Assembly (NCBI GenBank): GCA_028751875.1
Contig: CM054143.1
Span: forward strand, 62,371,797 to 62,435,796
Direction of reading: 5' to 3'
Length of the DNA stretch: 64,000 nucleotides
DNA from: Rapana venosa
Lineage: Eukaryota; Mollusca; Gastropoda; Neogastropoda; Muricidae
Each line of letters opens with the position of its first letter. Within the stretch, counting starts at the first letter, position 1. Made by a program: the position numbers and the translations under genes. The notes beneath the pieces were generated by a model. That model saw only the letters and a program-made list of their open reading frames with translations. It made no database searches and had not been told where the DNA came from. Positions 32,953-46,739 of this stretch are shown piece after piece.

Positions 32953-33737
32953 GTGTGTGCATGCGTGCGTGCGTGCGTGTGTATGTGTGTGAGAGAGACA
33001 GACAAACAGACAGAGATGGAGAGACAGACGACCAGACAGACACAGACAGACAGACAGAGAGACAGACAGAGTCTGTATGCTTTCAGTCATTGTCAGGTTT
33101 TGCATAGTCATTTTGTTTTTGGTTTTCTTTGGGGGGTTGGTGTTTTTAATAGCAGACATTGTTTTGTAGATGCTTTTGTTCTTCATGTTTTCAAAGAAGA
33201 CATAAAAACACTTTGGTTGTGCAACTGTTGGACTTTTAAAGGGTTTTTTTTTTTACAGATGACATTATAACCACAAGCAATGTTTTCAAACCACACAGAC
33301 AGAAGTAAAACACACACACACACACACACACACAAGTGTGCAACCTCAAAAACAAAATACATAAATACTTCATCAGAGACACAGACTTTGGCCCAGACAC
33401 ACACAAAAAAACCCTGGCCTCTACTATCAACTAAAATCAGCAGATTTTTTTTTTGGGGGGGGGGGGGGGGATGGAGGGGGGGGATAACTTTCGCGACCAT
33501 AAAGTCGTGTCACCATTTGTCGTTCAGCCTTTTGGAGAAGAAAGTAAAGTACTGGATGAGGGAGATGTCTTTTGTTCGCACGCATCTTTGTCACGCTACT
33601 CACGAACATCGCCATTGTGTAGAACCAACATGGCTGTCTATCTTATCGCCGGAATTTGTCGTAAGGGTGATTTTGTAAGCGGAGCGCGCGCGAACTTGGA
33701 GAATGGTAGGATTGGTGCTCTTCGTGTAGTAGCTTTG

Positions 33738-34362
<625 letters not shown>

Positions 34363-34375
34363 CAGAGAGAGATGT

Positions 34376-34645
34376 GTGTGCGTACGTGTGTGCGTGCGTT
34401 TGTGCGAGCGTGTGTGTGTGCGTGCGTGCGTGCGAGCGTGCGTGCGTGCGTGCGTGTGTGTGTGTGTGTGTGTTAAGGAATATTTCTGACAAATATAGTG
34501 TGTGTATGTGTGTTTACATGCATATATGAATGAGTGTGCTTGTGTGCATGCATGTGTGCATGCGAGAGTGTGTGTATGTATGGCTGAGTGTGTGTGTGTG
34601 TGTCTATGTGTGAGTGAGTGAGTGTGTGTGTGTGTGCATGCGTGC
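34376..34645. repeat. GTGC/GT-rich sequence
   Basis: GTGCGTGC, GTGTGT and ATGTG runs. No other content. Confidence 0.9.
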
Positions 34646-34647
34646 GT

Positions 34648-34784
34648 GCGTGTTCATTTGTTCTTCATTTGAACGTCTTTTCACGATGAGGAAAATTAGA
34701 TGAAGGAAAGACAGATAGGGACAAGTAAAGTGAAAAACTTCATATGTGACAACTTGTTGGTATCGATAGATACGTCGGAAGGAC
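34648..34784. repeat. D unit and short unassigned flank
   Basis: GTTCTTCATTTGAACGTCTT and TTCACGATGAGGAAAATTAG resemble the D unit. The rest is unassigned. Confidence 0.45.
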
Positions 34785-35116
34785 GGTGGCAGGATGGTTA
34801 AGACGTTTGCCTGCCAACAAGTAAATCGTGAGGTTCTGGGTTCGATTCCCAGCCTCGCCCTTTCTTCCCAGTTTGACAAAAAAATCGAACTGAATGTCAA
34901 TGTCCTTCGGATGAGACTATAAACCGAGGCCCCGTGTGCGAACGCATGCAGAACATCTTGCGCACACGTTAAATCCTGTTCCGCTGTTCGAAAGAGTAGG
35001 CCATTGTGTGCCGGTGGGAACAGATGACAAAATTAAAAAACCGCATACACACGCATTAAAAAAAAAAGCGCTTTGATTTGTAGCTTTACAAGATTCAGCG
35101 CTATATAAATTCCATA

Positions 35117-35158
<42 letters not shown>
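34785..35158 (+). mobile_element. S1 SINE, full length (H2-core-T2)
   Basis: Head H2 with A box GGTGGCAGGATGGTTAAG and B box GGGTTCGATTCCC (about 34838-34850). Core CCTTCGGATGAGACTATAAA to CCGCATACACACGC. Tail AAGCGCTTTGATTTG, CAAGATTCAGCGCTATATAA, ATTCCATACATT, then ATT repeats. The tail matches the 3' ends of the LA LINEs at 6806-6868 and 58673-58756. This copy shows the core works with a different head and tail from 17503. Confidence 0.92.
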
Positions 35159-35465
35159 CCGTCAGTCTCGGAAGACTATGGAGTTGTGCCAAAGTGTTTA
35201 TTCTGGTACAGGGTCGGGTGTGGCTGGCCAGTCCCACACAGGAATGACAGACAGTGCCTATGGCAGAGGGCACAGGTCAAGTCTGACAATGCTGGTCTGT
35301 CTGTCTGCCTGGGCTGCAGCCTTTCTTCTCCTTCTCTTTGCCTCGTGCTGCTGAGCAAGTGTCTCTTCTTCAAGCTTGGAGAGACCTTTCTGCAGGGTCT
35401 GTCTCCAGGCTGACCGTTCGAGGGCTGTTGCTTCCCAGTTGTTCTGGTCGAATATATTAATATGA
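35159..35465 (-). pseudogene. LINE C-terminal zinc finger and 3' end
   Basis: Minus strand: NNWEATALERSAWRQTLQKG, KLEEETLAQQHEAKRRRRKA, then LTCALCHRHCLS with a frameshift to CVGLASHTRPC and HSLPRLTDG. A C2H2-like CxxCxRxCxSxxGLxSHxRxC finger at the end of the reading frame is familiar from several invertebrate LINE polyproteins. The 3' end meets the ATT tail of the SINE at 34785, tail to tail. Confidence 0.7.
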
Positions 35466-35469
35466 CTAA

Positions 35470-35890
35470 TAAATCGGTGGTCTAGAGGTAACGTGCCTGT
35501 CTAGAAAGCGAAAAGTCCGGGAGGGAAGTGTGCGGTGGTTCGAACCCCGTTTGGGCCCGACACTTTTCCCCCATCCATTAGACCATGAGTGGTGGTCTGG
35601 GTGCTAGACTTTTGGATGAGACGATAAACCAAGGTCCCGTGTGTTACACAAAATTATTTAGCGCACGTAAAAGAACCCACGGCATCTGGACAGTTGTCCC
35701 TGGCAAAATTCTGTAGAAAAAGCTACTCTGATAGGAAAACAAATACAGTTGCAGATTGAAAACAGAAAAAAAATGGGTGGCGCTGCTCTTGTGGCGACGC
35801 GCTCTCCCCAGGAAGAGCTGCCCGATTTTCACGCAGAGAAATTTGCCGTGACTTAAGGTGGTACAAAATTTAAAAATACACATACAAATA
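35470..35890 (+). mobile_element. S2 tRNA-derived SINE, full length
   Basis: Head TCGGTGGTCTAGAGGTAACG, B box GGTTCGAACCCCG, GGATGAGACGATAAACC + GGTCCCGTGTG (shared with S1), AAAGAACCCACGGCATCTGG, TTGTCCCTGGCAAAATTCTG, GGTGGCGCTGCTCTTGTGGC, and tail of AATACACATACAAATAAAA. The most complete S2 copy. Confidence 0.9.
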
Positions 35891-36095
35891 AAAGTGGCCA
35901 GAATTCTCCTGTTAGTGGGATCTTACACTCTTGTTCAAGAATTAAGTTCCAGGTGGGTGTGGTAAGGGTGGGGGGGGGACAAAGAGTGCAGGTGTGTACG
36001 TGCGCGCGTGCATGTGTGTTGCAACTTGTGTAACCTGCAGAGAAAAGCACACAGCTTCTTTCTTCCCTGCTACAGGAAATGCAGATTTCTGTCAC
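35891..36095. other. Unassigned stretch
   Basis: No ORF or repeat recognised. Confidence 0.4.
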
Positions 36096-36530
36096 TGGCT
36101 CCCTCCCTCCCTCCCTCAGTCCCTCCCTCCATCCCTCCCTCCTTCTCTCCCTCCCTGTCTGTGTCCCTATCTCTTTCACCCTCAGATTGCTGCCCTGTCA
36201 CAGTTATACATAGGGTGGGGGTTTTTTCTTCTTCTTCTTCCATCTTTTTTCCGTTTTTTTGTGTTTTTTTTAAAGAAAGGCAGGAAGTGACATCACAGAG
36301 AGACAGAGAGAGACATAGAAAAAGATAGACAGACAACAGACAGACAGACAGACAGAAATGGCCAAAGAGAGAGAGACAAAATGGACATTCTGAGACATTT
36401 TCAGAGGCGTTAATTAACGTTCACTTCTTGGTGGAAGTGCTCTGACAGTCAACTATTGTTGTCAGTTAACTTCAGCCAGATGTGTTTCCCAGTCACACTT
36501 GTCTCTTCTTCAGCTACCCCAATTTGGAGG
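36096..36530. repeat. CCCT-rich tract and unassigned flank
   Basis: CTCCCTCC repeats (36100-36170), a GACA run (36325-36356), and otherwise unassigned sequence. Confidence 0.7.
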
Positions 36531-36536
36531 GGGGGG

Positions 36537-36616
<80 letters not shown>

Positions 36617-36770
36617 AGAGAGACAGACAGACAGAGAGAGACTTTTACTTGAAGAGGGTAATGACGTAAGAGAGAGAGCAACAGAGAAAGAGGCAGACAG
36701 ACTCTGTGCGTGTGTGTGCGTGCGTGCGTGCGTGCGTGCGTGTGTGGGGGGGGGGGGGGGTTGACTGGGC
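36531..36770. repeat. GA microsatellite, GACA and G-run
   Basis: GA repeats 36539-36615, GACAGACAGACAG, GTGCGTGC run and a 16-base G run at about 36746-36761. Confidence 0.96.
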
Positions 36771-36884
36771 TCTCAATTATTTTTTCCTTTAACAAAAGAC
36801 GGTCACAGTTCCAGCATCACCATTTCTAAGACATTGACACAGAAGTCATTAGCTGTTATTCAACTTTTTTTAGGAAAACTAAAT

Positions 36885-37860
36885 TTCTTCTTCTTCCTCT
36901 TCTTCTTCGCAATTCATCTTCTACGCAATTCTCCTTCTACGCAATTCTTCTTCATTTTCTTCTTCTTTTTCTTCTTCTTTTTCTTCTACGTCTTCATCGT
37001 CGTCGTCGTCGTCGTCGTCGAACGCTCAGACAGCAGCTATTGTTGTCTGTCATATGAGCGAAAATGCATTACGCTGCCGTTAATTAAGCGCCTGACAAGT
37101 CAGGCCCAGCGCATCCGACTTCGGCATGGGAGAGAATTGTTCTCTTTTAAGTCCTTTTGGAAAAATAAAAAAGGCAGGAGAGTGTTTCAGTCCTTCCAGG
37201 GGAAAAAGGCAGGAGAACGTTTCAGTCCTTCCAGGGGAAAAAAGGCAGGAGAACGTTTCAGTCCTTCCAGGGGGAAAAAGGCAGGAGAACGTTTCAGTCC
37301 TTCCAGGGGGAAAAGGCAGGAGAACGTTTCAGTCCTTCCAGGAGAAAAAAGGCAGGAGAACGTTTCAGTCCTTCCAGGGGGAAAAAGGCAGGAGAACGTT
37401 TCAGTCCTTCCAGGGGGAAAAGGCAGGAGAACGTTTCAGTCCTTCCAGGAGAAAAAAGGCAGGAGAATGTTTCAGTCCTTCCAGGAGAAAAAAGGCAGGA
37501 GAATGTTTCAGTCCTTCCAGGAGAAAAAAGGCAGGAGAATGTTTCAGTCCTTCCAGGAGAAAAAAGGCAGGAGCATGTTTCAGTCCTTCCAGGAGAAAAA
37601 AGGCAGGAGCATGGACCATGATAGGCAGAAAACAAACGAGAAAACAAAGAAACAAGAAGGAGACAACAACAGGAAGAAAAGAAACAAAGCAGAAACAAAG
37701 AGAGGGATAGAAAAAAGGGAATTGCTAGCACCAAAAATTCCAGAAGATGGGGATGCTACTTATACTGACAGCCCTCCCCCCCCCCCCCCACCCTACCCCC
37801 CCCCCCCCCACACCTCACCCACCCCTACCCCCCACCCCCGGCATCCCGCGGAGTTAATTT
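36885..37860 (-). mobile_element. R1 retroposon with internal 35-bp expansion
   Basis: A long TTC/CGTCGT run (36885-37019) precedes GAACGCTCAGACAGCAGC, CATATGAGCGAAAATGC, GCGCCTGACAAGTCAGGCCC, CCGACTTCGGCATGGGAG. Then come twelve tandem units and the normal R1 5' region (GGGATAGAAAAAAGGGAATT, GATGGGGATGCTACTTATAC) with C-rich sequence beyond. At about 970 bp it is three times the length of other R1 copies, entirely because of the array. Confidence 0.85.
37180..37616. repeat. 12 x ~35-36-bp minisatellite inside R1
   Basis: Units CAGTCCTTCCAGG(G/A)GAAAA...GGCAGGAGAA(C/T)GTTT, with GAACG in the first eight and GAATG or GAGCATG in the later ones, so a gradient of variants runs along the array. 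Unit length varies by one base at the A run, so all three frames read the same peptide in turn. Other R1 copies hold the motif once. Confidence 0.93.
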
Positions 37861-38054
37861 GTTTTTTGTATTTTAATTTGGTTAATTTGTTTGGGGTTTT
37901 TAATGATTTTTTTTATATTTGTTTGTAGATGTCCACATGATCTAGGTGTCTGGGTGGTAAAGACTATTGTGTCAGTCCTTCATCTTCTAAACCAATAATG
38001 ACATTTTCCTGACTCTCTTCCTTTTTTGCTTGCGGGGAAAAGTTAACAGAACAA
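37861..38054. other. Unassigned short stretch
   Basis: Nothing recognised. Confidence 0.4.
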
Positions 38055-38057
38055 TAA

Positions 38058-39790
<1,733 letters not shown>

Positions 39791-39950
39791 GTATGTGTGC
39801 ATGCGAGTGCGTGTGTGCGTGCGTGTGTGTATGTATGTATGTATGTGCGTGCGTGCGCACGTGTGTATGTGCTGTAGTTCCCTACAAACCCAGAGAATGC
39901 TACAAGATATTTCATTGCAGAGAGAAATGGACATGTTTCCTGTGGCTAAA
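39791..39950. repeat. GT/ATGT tract and third copy of the AGAATGCTA segment
   Basis: After GT-rich sequence, AACCCAGAGAATGCTACAAG and TATTTCATTGCAGAGAG repeat a ~100-bp piece also found at 39340 and 41910. Confidence 0.8.
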
Positions 39951-40480
39951 TCAACTGGGATGTGTGATCATGTCTGTACTTCCTGTGGCTAATCCACTGG
40001 GATGTGTGACCATGCCTGTACTTTCTGCTGTGGCTAATCCACTGGGATGTGTGACCATGTCTGTACTTTCTGTGGCTAATCCACTGGGATGTGTGACCAT
40101 GTCTGTACTTCCTGTGGCTAATCCTCTGGGATGTGTGACCATGTCTGTACTTTCTGCTGTGGCTAATCCACTGGGATGTGTGACCATGTCTGTACTTTCT
40201 GCTGTGGCTAATCCACTGGGATGTGTGACCATGTCTGTACTTCCTGTGGCTAATCCACTGGGATGTGTGACCATGTCTGTACTTTCTGTGGCTAATCCAC
40301 TGGGATGTGTGACCATGTCTGTACTTTCTGCTGTGGCTAATCCACTGGGATGTGTGACCATGTCTGTACTTTCTGCTGTGGCTAATCCACTGGGATGTGT
40401 AACCATGTCTGTACTTTCTGCTGTGGCTAATCCACTGGGATGTGTGACCATGTCTGTACTTTCTGCTGTGGCCTACTTTC
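39951..40480. repeat. ~12 x 42/45-bp minisatellite
   Basis: Units of TGTGGCTAATCCACTGGGAT + GTGTGACCATGTCTGTACTT + TC, with or without CTG, giving 42 or 45 bp (both multiples of three, so plus and minus frames stay open). Variants are few (CCTGTG versus TTTCTGTG; one GTAACC). The single-copy progenitor is visible at 39395-39450 and 41955-42010, where it leads into GTGGCCTACTTTTAG. Confidence 0.95.
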
Positions 40481-40599
40481 AAACTGTGGCTAGTCACAAC
40501 TCTTAGGGGGGTCTTTATCTTCCTTGTCCTTTTTTCATCCCTTTTCTTTTTCTTCTTTTTTATCTTGAAGGGGGGGTGTCTTTAGTACTATGTCTAAGA

Positions 40600-40748
40600 A
40601 AGGTGTGTGTGTATGTATATATGTATGTATCTATGAATCTATGTATCTATGTATGTATGTGTGTATGTGTGTTGGTGGATGATGGTGTCTGTGTGTTTGT
40701 GTGTGTGTGTCTGTGTTTGTGCCTGAGTGTGTGTTAGTGTGTGTGCAC

Positions 40749-40800
<52 letters not shown>

Positions 40801-41035
40801 GTACATGCATGTGCGTGTGTGTATGCGTTTGTGTGTGTGTCCACCACTCTCTCTCTCTGTCTCTGTATGTCTCTCTGTATGTGTGTGCATGCGTGCATGC
40901 GTATGTGTGTATGTGTGTGTCTGTGTATGTCTGTATGTGTCTGTGTCTGTCTGTCTGTCTCTCCCTCTCTCTCTCTGAAAAGGGTTATTTCCCCTTGTTT
41001 TTATTGTGAGACTGTATAAGTATTGGGTTATTATT
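40600..41035. repeat. ATGT, GT and CT microsatellites
   Basis: TATGTATG (40605-40665), GT, a CT tract (40751-40795), then mixed GTCT. Nothing else. Confidence 0.93.
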
Positions 41036-41045
41036 ATTAAGATGT

Positions 41046-41140
41046 ATCCCTAACGGGCGGGGACTGGATGTAAAAAAGCACATGTGTGCTTATTCATTAT
41101 CCTCGAAATAAAAGAATTTGTCATTGTCATTGTCATTGTC
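41046..41140 (+). mobile_element. S1 tail T1 fragment with ATTGTC tandem
   Basis: GGGGACTGGATGTAAAAAAG, stem-loop AGCACATGTGTGCT, ATTATCCTCGAAATAAAAG, then four TCATTG/TTGTCA units leading into CT repeats. Confidence 0.85.
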
Positions 41141-41142
41141 AT

Positions 41143-41145
41143 TGT

Positions 41146-41203
<58 letters not shown>
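41143..41203. repeat. CT microsatellite
   Basis: CT tract before duplication unit 2; unit 1 has a GT tract in the same place. Confidence 0.97.
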
Positions 41204-41205
<2 letters not shown>

Positions 41206-41515
41206 GCTTGTACCAGAGTGCACATCAACTTGAAAATGAATGGAGCTGTGGAGTTCATGTTTGTTTTTCCTGGATAGACAGTTAGTTCCCTGACAGTGGC
41301 ACAGAACACAGGACATGTAGTGCCGAAGGCAATGGAGTTTCTCTCTCTCTCTGTGCCTCATTCCATTGGGATCTGTCAGCATGTCTCTTTCTGATGTACT
41401 CTTAGAGTGCTGCTGCTGTTGTCTGCAACTATTAGAGGGCTTTTATTTTCTGCCTTTTTTGGCTGGGGAGGGGAGGGGGGGGGGTCTTTTAGTGCTACAT
41501 CTACGAAAGGTGACT

Positions 41516-41608
<93 letters not shown>

Positions 41609-42284
41609 TGTGTGTGTGTGAGGGCGGGTGTGGGTGTGGGTGTGTGTGAGGGTGTATGTGTGTGTGTGTGTGTGCGTTTGTATGTATGTGTGTGTGTGTA
41701 TGTAGACAGGGTAATGGCATAAATGGGGGGAGAGGCAGGGTGCATGTGTTGGGTGGGTAGGAACAGTGGGTAGGTGAGTGTATTTGTGTACCCTATAGCA
41801 CATATGTGTGTGCGTGTGTGTTTGCATGTGTGTGTACATACGTGTGTGTGAGTATTTGTATGTGTGTGCGAGTGTGCATGCACACGCGTGTTGTGTTTCC
41901 ATAAAAACCTATAGAATGCTAAAAGATATTTCATTGCAGAGAGAAATGGAAATTCTTTCTGTGGCTAAGTCCACTGGGATCTGTGACCATGTCTGTACTT
42001 TCTGCTGTAGCCTACTTTTAGTGCTCCATCTACAAAAGGTGGCTGGTGTGTGTGGTATGGTGTGTGTGTGTAAGTGGTGTGGTGTGTGGGGTGTTGGTGT
42101 GGGTGTGGGTGTGTATATGGGTGTGGGTGTGGGTGTATGGAGGGTAAAGGCGGAGAGAAGGGGCAGGGTGCGTGGGTTGGGTGGGTAAGAACAATGGGTT
42201 AGGTGAGTGTATGTGTGCACATCTATAGTACATATCGTGTGCATGTGTGTGTGTGCATGTGTGTGTGCATGCGTATGCATGCGT

Positions 42285-42353
<69 letters not shown>

Positions 42354-42415
42354 TGTTTGTGTTGGAGTGTTCTTTCTTCATTCTAACGTCTCTTCACTCG
42401 CAATGATATAGGTGT
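41206..42415. repeat. Segmental duplication, unit 2
   Basis: Same ordered landmarks as 38805-39790. Differences are mainly much longer GT tracts (41518-41700, 42283-42358) and a few substitutions. Spacing between units is about 2.4 kb. Confidence 0.9.
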
Positions 42416-42588
42416 GTGTTGTGTGTGTGTGTGTGTGTGTATGTGTGTGCGCGTGTGTTTTGTTGTTCGTGTGTGGTGGTGTGTGTGTGTATGTGTGCGT
42501 GTGTGTGTGTGGTGTGTGTGTGTGTGTTTGCTGTGGTGTGTTGTGTGTGCGTCGTGTGTGTGTGTGTGGTGTGTGTGTGTGTGTGTGT

Positions 42589-42622
<34 letters not shown>

Positions 42623-42628
42623 GTGTTG

Positions 42629-42676
<48 letters not shown>

Positions 42677-42760
42677 TGTGTGGTGTGTGTGTCGTGTGTG
42701 TGTGCGTGTGTGTGTGTGTGTGTTGCGTGTGTGTGTGTGTGTAGTGAGGTGGTGGGTTGT
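42416..42760. repeat. GT microsatellite with interruptions
   Basis: GT with GGTG, TTGTG and GCGTG interruptions, following the D unit of duplication unit 2. Confidence 0.96.
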
Positions 42761-43105
42761 GTTTGCGTGTTGTATTGATGTGATGTGTGATTGCGTGTGT
42801 GAGTGTGTGCGTGTTATGTATTGTAGGCGTGTTGTGTGTGTGGTATGTCGGGGTGTGAAGAGAGAGAGAGAGAGAAGTTCTTTGCGGAATGCAACTTGTC
42901 CATTGCATGTGCCAACACGTGGACGGCAGCTGATGATGTTCGATGCTGCGTTCCTCCACATTGTACTTGATAGAAGCCAGAGATTGGCCAACACAGCGCG
43001 TGTGAAAGAATGAATGTATGAATGAATGAATGAATGATGAATGATCTTGTTTTGCAAGGGTACGAATAAGATGATGACGACATGAGAAGACAAGAGACAG
43101 AAGAG
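42761..43105. other. Unassigned stretch with GAAT tandem
   Basis: Contains GTGCCAACACGTGGACGG and a short GAATGAAT run (43008-43035). No other copy in the window and no protein recognised in the ORFs. Confidence 0.45.
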
Positions 43106-43109
43106 AGAG

Positions 43110-43111
<2 letters not shown>

Positions 43112-43164
<53 letters not shown>

Positions 43165-43252
43165 GTGTGGTGTGTGTGTGTGTTGTGTGTGTGTTGTGGT
43201 GTGTGTGTGGGTGTGTGTGTGTATGTGGTGTGTGTTGTGTGTGTGTGTGTGT
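43112..43252. repeat. GT microsatellite
   Basis: GT run before an R1 copy. Confidence 0.97.
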
Positions 43253-43255
43253 CTA

Positions 43256-43593
43256 AGGAGGGTGGGAGTGAGTATTGGGACAGGGGTAGAAATAGCATCT
43301 CCACCTTCTTGAAATTCTGTGCTAGGAATTCCCCCTTTTCTATCCCTCTCTTTGTTTCTGCCTTGTTCCTTTTCTTCCTGTCACCTCCTTCTTGTCTATT
43401 TTCTGCGTTTTTGGTCCATGCTCCTGCCTTTCCCCCCCCCCAGAAAAGCACTTCAAATATAACAATTCTTTCCCACGACCGAAGTCGGATGCGCTGGGCC
43501 TGACTGGTCAGGCGCTTAACGGCAGCACAACACATTTTCTCTCATATGACAGACAGCAGTGGTTGCTGTCTGGATGTTCGACGAATGAGAAGA
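43256..43593 (+). mobile_element. R1 retroposon, full length
   Basis: AATAGCATCTCCACCTTCTT, TTCTGTGCTAGGAATTCCC, CCTTGTTCCTTTTCTTCC, GAAGTCGGATGCGCTGGGCC, TTTTCTCTCATATGACAGAC, GGTTGCTGTCTGGATGTTCG, then GACGAATGAGAAG. Confidence 0.87.
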
Positions 43594-43654
43594 GACACAG
43601 TTTAGATAATTGACTTGTGGGTGAGTACCCAGCTCTTTTGTTGGCTTTGTTTTC

Positions 43655-43894
43655 AGTTTGCTTTTTGCCGTTTCTCGGCTAAAGCCTCGAGGGTCGCCAA
43701 TGGTCAGATCTGCGTGTGCCATCTTTTTTTTAGTTTTTTGGCCAACCGTGAAGGTATCCGCATTCTGACTTCTGGGATGATGTCTAAACACGACACCAGC
43801 ACTGCGGTGTGCATGCTCTTCTGTTTCTATTTTGTCATCCATTCCTACCGGCACACAATGGCCTAACTCTTCTGAAAAAGTAGAACGGGTTTTG

Positions 43895-43935
<41 letters not shown>

Positions 43936-43945
43936 TGTGGGGGTG

Positions 43946-43976
<31 letters not shown>

Positions 43977-43977
43977 G

Positions 43978-44008
<31 letters not shown>

Positions 44009-44195
44009 TGTTCTGCGTGCGTCTGTACACGGGAACTCAATTTATAGTCTCATCCGAAGGTCTTTCGGAGGAGTGAATGATAACTTCAACAGGGAGGGGG
44101 GGAGTGGAATAAAACCCTCGAATGGGTGGCTCAAACCCAAGCAGTCAGACCACGAGCGTGGAGCTCTAACCACTAGGCCACCCTGTTGCCACGAA
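43655..44195 (-). mobile_element. S1 SINE, full composite (H1-core-T3), split by GT array
   Basis: T3 reversed (CGTTTCTCGGCTAAAGCC, CCAACCGTGAAGGTATCCGC), hinge GATGTCTAAACACGACACC, core to GAACGGGTTTTGAACGTG, then a GT array (43898-44005) inside the core. The core resumes at TAAGATGTTCTGCGTGCG and runs to CTCATCCGAAGG and the reversed head (GGCTCAAACCCAAGC, CTCTAACCACTAGGCCACC). All modules present. Confidence 0.9.
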
Positions 44196-44394
44196 AAGTG
44201 TATTGAAATGAATAGATGATTTTTTAAATGTTGTCGTCTTATCGATTTTATCTGGAAATTGTGTCCTATGAATTCCCTCTTTTCTATCCCCCGTAATCTA
44301 AAAGTAGCTACTACAACTGGTCTGCTTGTTTCTTTTAACTACATAATTTGCAGAACAGAGATTCGTTAAGATTAGGTAAATACGTAGTTCTTTT
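44196..44394. other. Unassigned short stretch
   Basis: Nothing recognised. Confidence 0.4.
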
Positions 44395-44503
44395 TCTTTC
44401 GTTCCTCAGCCAAAACTCCGAGGTTCACCTCACCAATGGTGAGATTTTTGTGTAGGCGACCGTGTTTACCCACAATCAAGGTAACCGCATTCCTTGAAAA
44501 CAG
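44395..44503 (-). mobile_element. S1 tail T3 fragment (minus strand)
   Basis: TTTCGTTCCTCAGCCAAAAC, GGTTCACCTCACCAATGGTG, CCACAATCAAGGTAACCGC. Confidence 0.75.
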
Positions 44504-44514
44504 AAAGGGTGGGG

Positions 44515-44620
44515 GTGTGTGCGAGAGAGAGAGACAGAGAGAGAGAGAACATGAACACATTTACTATGTTTGGCTGCGTCAAGCTTCAATTTTATTGTCG
44601 CTTTGTATTATATGTTTACA

Positions 44621-44691
<71 letters not shown>

Positions 44692-44770
44692 AATATGTAT
44701 ATCACGCGCGCGCACGCACAGACTTTTACTGTTCATATAATAGATGTGTGTGTGTGTGTGTGTTTAGTTG
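44515..44770. repeat. GA microsatellite and GT patches
   Basis: GAGACAGAGAG (44524-44548), pure GA 44626-44688, GT 44743-44763. Confidence 0.95.
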
Positions 44771-45000
44771 CGTGATCTTATCGTTCTGTAGTGTTGTTTT
44801 GTTTAAATTGCATCATATCAGAAATGAAATACAATGTTGTTTTTTGCAACAACAAATAAACCCTATTCCGACCTCGGGGGATGTACTGTATTACAATGTT
44901 TTAGGTAAGTAATACACGAATATGACGATACGAATATGGCAAAACATAAACTATAAAACCTTGCAGCTTACTTTAATGTTCTGAAATATATTACCATTGT
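44771..45000. other. Unassigned AT-rich stretch
   Basis: Nothing recognised. Confidence 0.4.
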
Positions 45001-45227
45001 ACAAAAGTCCTTCGGATGAGACTATAAACCAAGGCCCCGTGTGCGAACGCATGCAGAACATCTTGCGCACACGTTAAATCCTGTTCCGCTGTTCGAAAGA
45101 GTAGGCCATTGTGTGCCGGTGGGAACAGATGACAAAATTTTAAAAACAGCATACACACGCATAAAAAAAATAATCTGAGCGCTTTGATTTGTTGTTTTAC
45201 AAGATTCAGCGCTATATAAATTCCATA

Positions 45228-45266
<39 letters not shown>
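45001..45266 (+). mobile_element. S1 SINE core plus T2, headless
   Basis: AGTCCTTCGGATGAGACTAT starts the core; GGTGGGAACAGATGACAAAA; tail GAGCGCTTTGATTTGTTG, CAAGATTCAGCGCTATATAA, then ATT repeats. Core and tail are nearly identical to 34860-35158, so these two inserted recently relative to other S1 copies. Confidence 0.92.
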
Positions 45267-45655
45267 ATGTCAGCATGAAAATTAATCATAAAGAGTGGCA
45301 TAGAACAATCTTGTCTTTGTGTAACTGTAAATGTCAAGAGGAAGGTAAATATTTGTGACATTAAAGCTATTGTACACGAAGGATTATTCGTACAAAATAT
45401 CAATTGGAGATCATTTTGTTTTCCTGGGTAAAAGTATCTCCCGTTTTCAGTGTAGCGTACTATCTCATCAATGGGAGGTAATTTCTAGTTTTCAATTAAA
45501 AGTTATCTCCCATGCTACAGTAATGGCCCTTCGGCGTTGTTTGCTGTGGCCTTTCGCTGTTATTCTATAATGGACACATGTGGACTGGCAATATTAGCTT
45601 TGTTTGGGTAGTGGATAAAACATTCCCAGAAAATGGCAAAGTTTATCCTGCGCTC
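45267..45655. other. Unassigned stretch, possibly unique
   Basis: CTATCTCATCAATGGGAGG and TTATCTCCCATGC hint at an internal repeat, but no family or coding region is recognised. Confidence 0.45.
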
Positions 45656-45689
45656 ACACGCATGCACGCACGCACACACGCGCGCGCAC

Positions 45690-45765
<76 letters not shown>
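45656..45765. repeat. CGCA, CA and TA microsatellites
   Basis: CGCG/CACG, CA (45702-45740), TA (45740-45764). Confidence 0.97.
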
Positions 45766-45871
45766 AGTTTTGTTTCGTTTTTTGCTTTGTTTTGCTTTTG
45801 CTTTGTTTTGCTATACTTTGTTTGACCCCATTCTAGGGTTTGGAGACCTGAAGAATGAATGTTGCTCATTA

Positions 45872-46434
<563 letters not shown>

Positions 46435-46535
46435 TTTGAGGGCTGGATGTAAAAAAAGCATGTAATGCTTAATCTACTACCCTCTGAAAAATAAAAATTG
46501 TTCAAAAATTGTTCAAAATTGTTCAAAAATTGTTC
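46435..46535 (+). mobile_element. S1 tail T1 variant with TTGTTCAAAA tandem
   Basis: GGGCTGGATGTAAAAAAAGC, stem-loop AAGCATGTAATGCTT, CTACCCTCTGAAAAATAAAA, then four TTGTTC-containing units. Diverged from other T1 copies in the loop and downstream. Confidence 0.7.
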
Positions 46536-46739
46536 TCTCTCTTCTCTCTGACCCCTTTCTCCCTGCACATAATCATGTGACTGAAGGGTGGCAGTCTTTT
46601 GTGACTGACTGACTGTACACAGACTGAGACAAACACACCGCTGACCAGGTGCTCCAGTACACACCTACACAAACACACCAAGACACACGTGCACGCGCAC
46701 GCGTATACACACACACACACACACACACAGAGTTTTATT

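Noticed and set aside
37180..37616. CRISPR-like array or structured repeat protein
   Set aside because: No spacers; unit length shifts by one base so no single frame is maintained; the progenitor is visible in other R1 copies.
39946..40506. CRISPR array or repeat protein at the 42/45-bp minisatellite
   Set aside because: Units are contiguous with no unique spacers, the context is eukaryotic, and open frames on both strands follow from unit lengths divisible by three.
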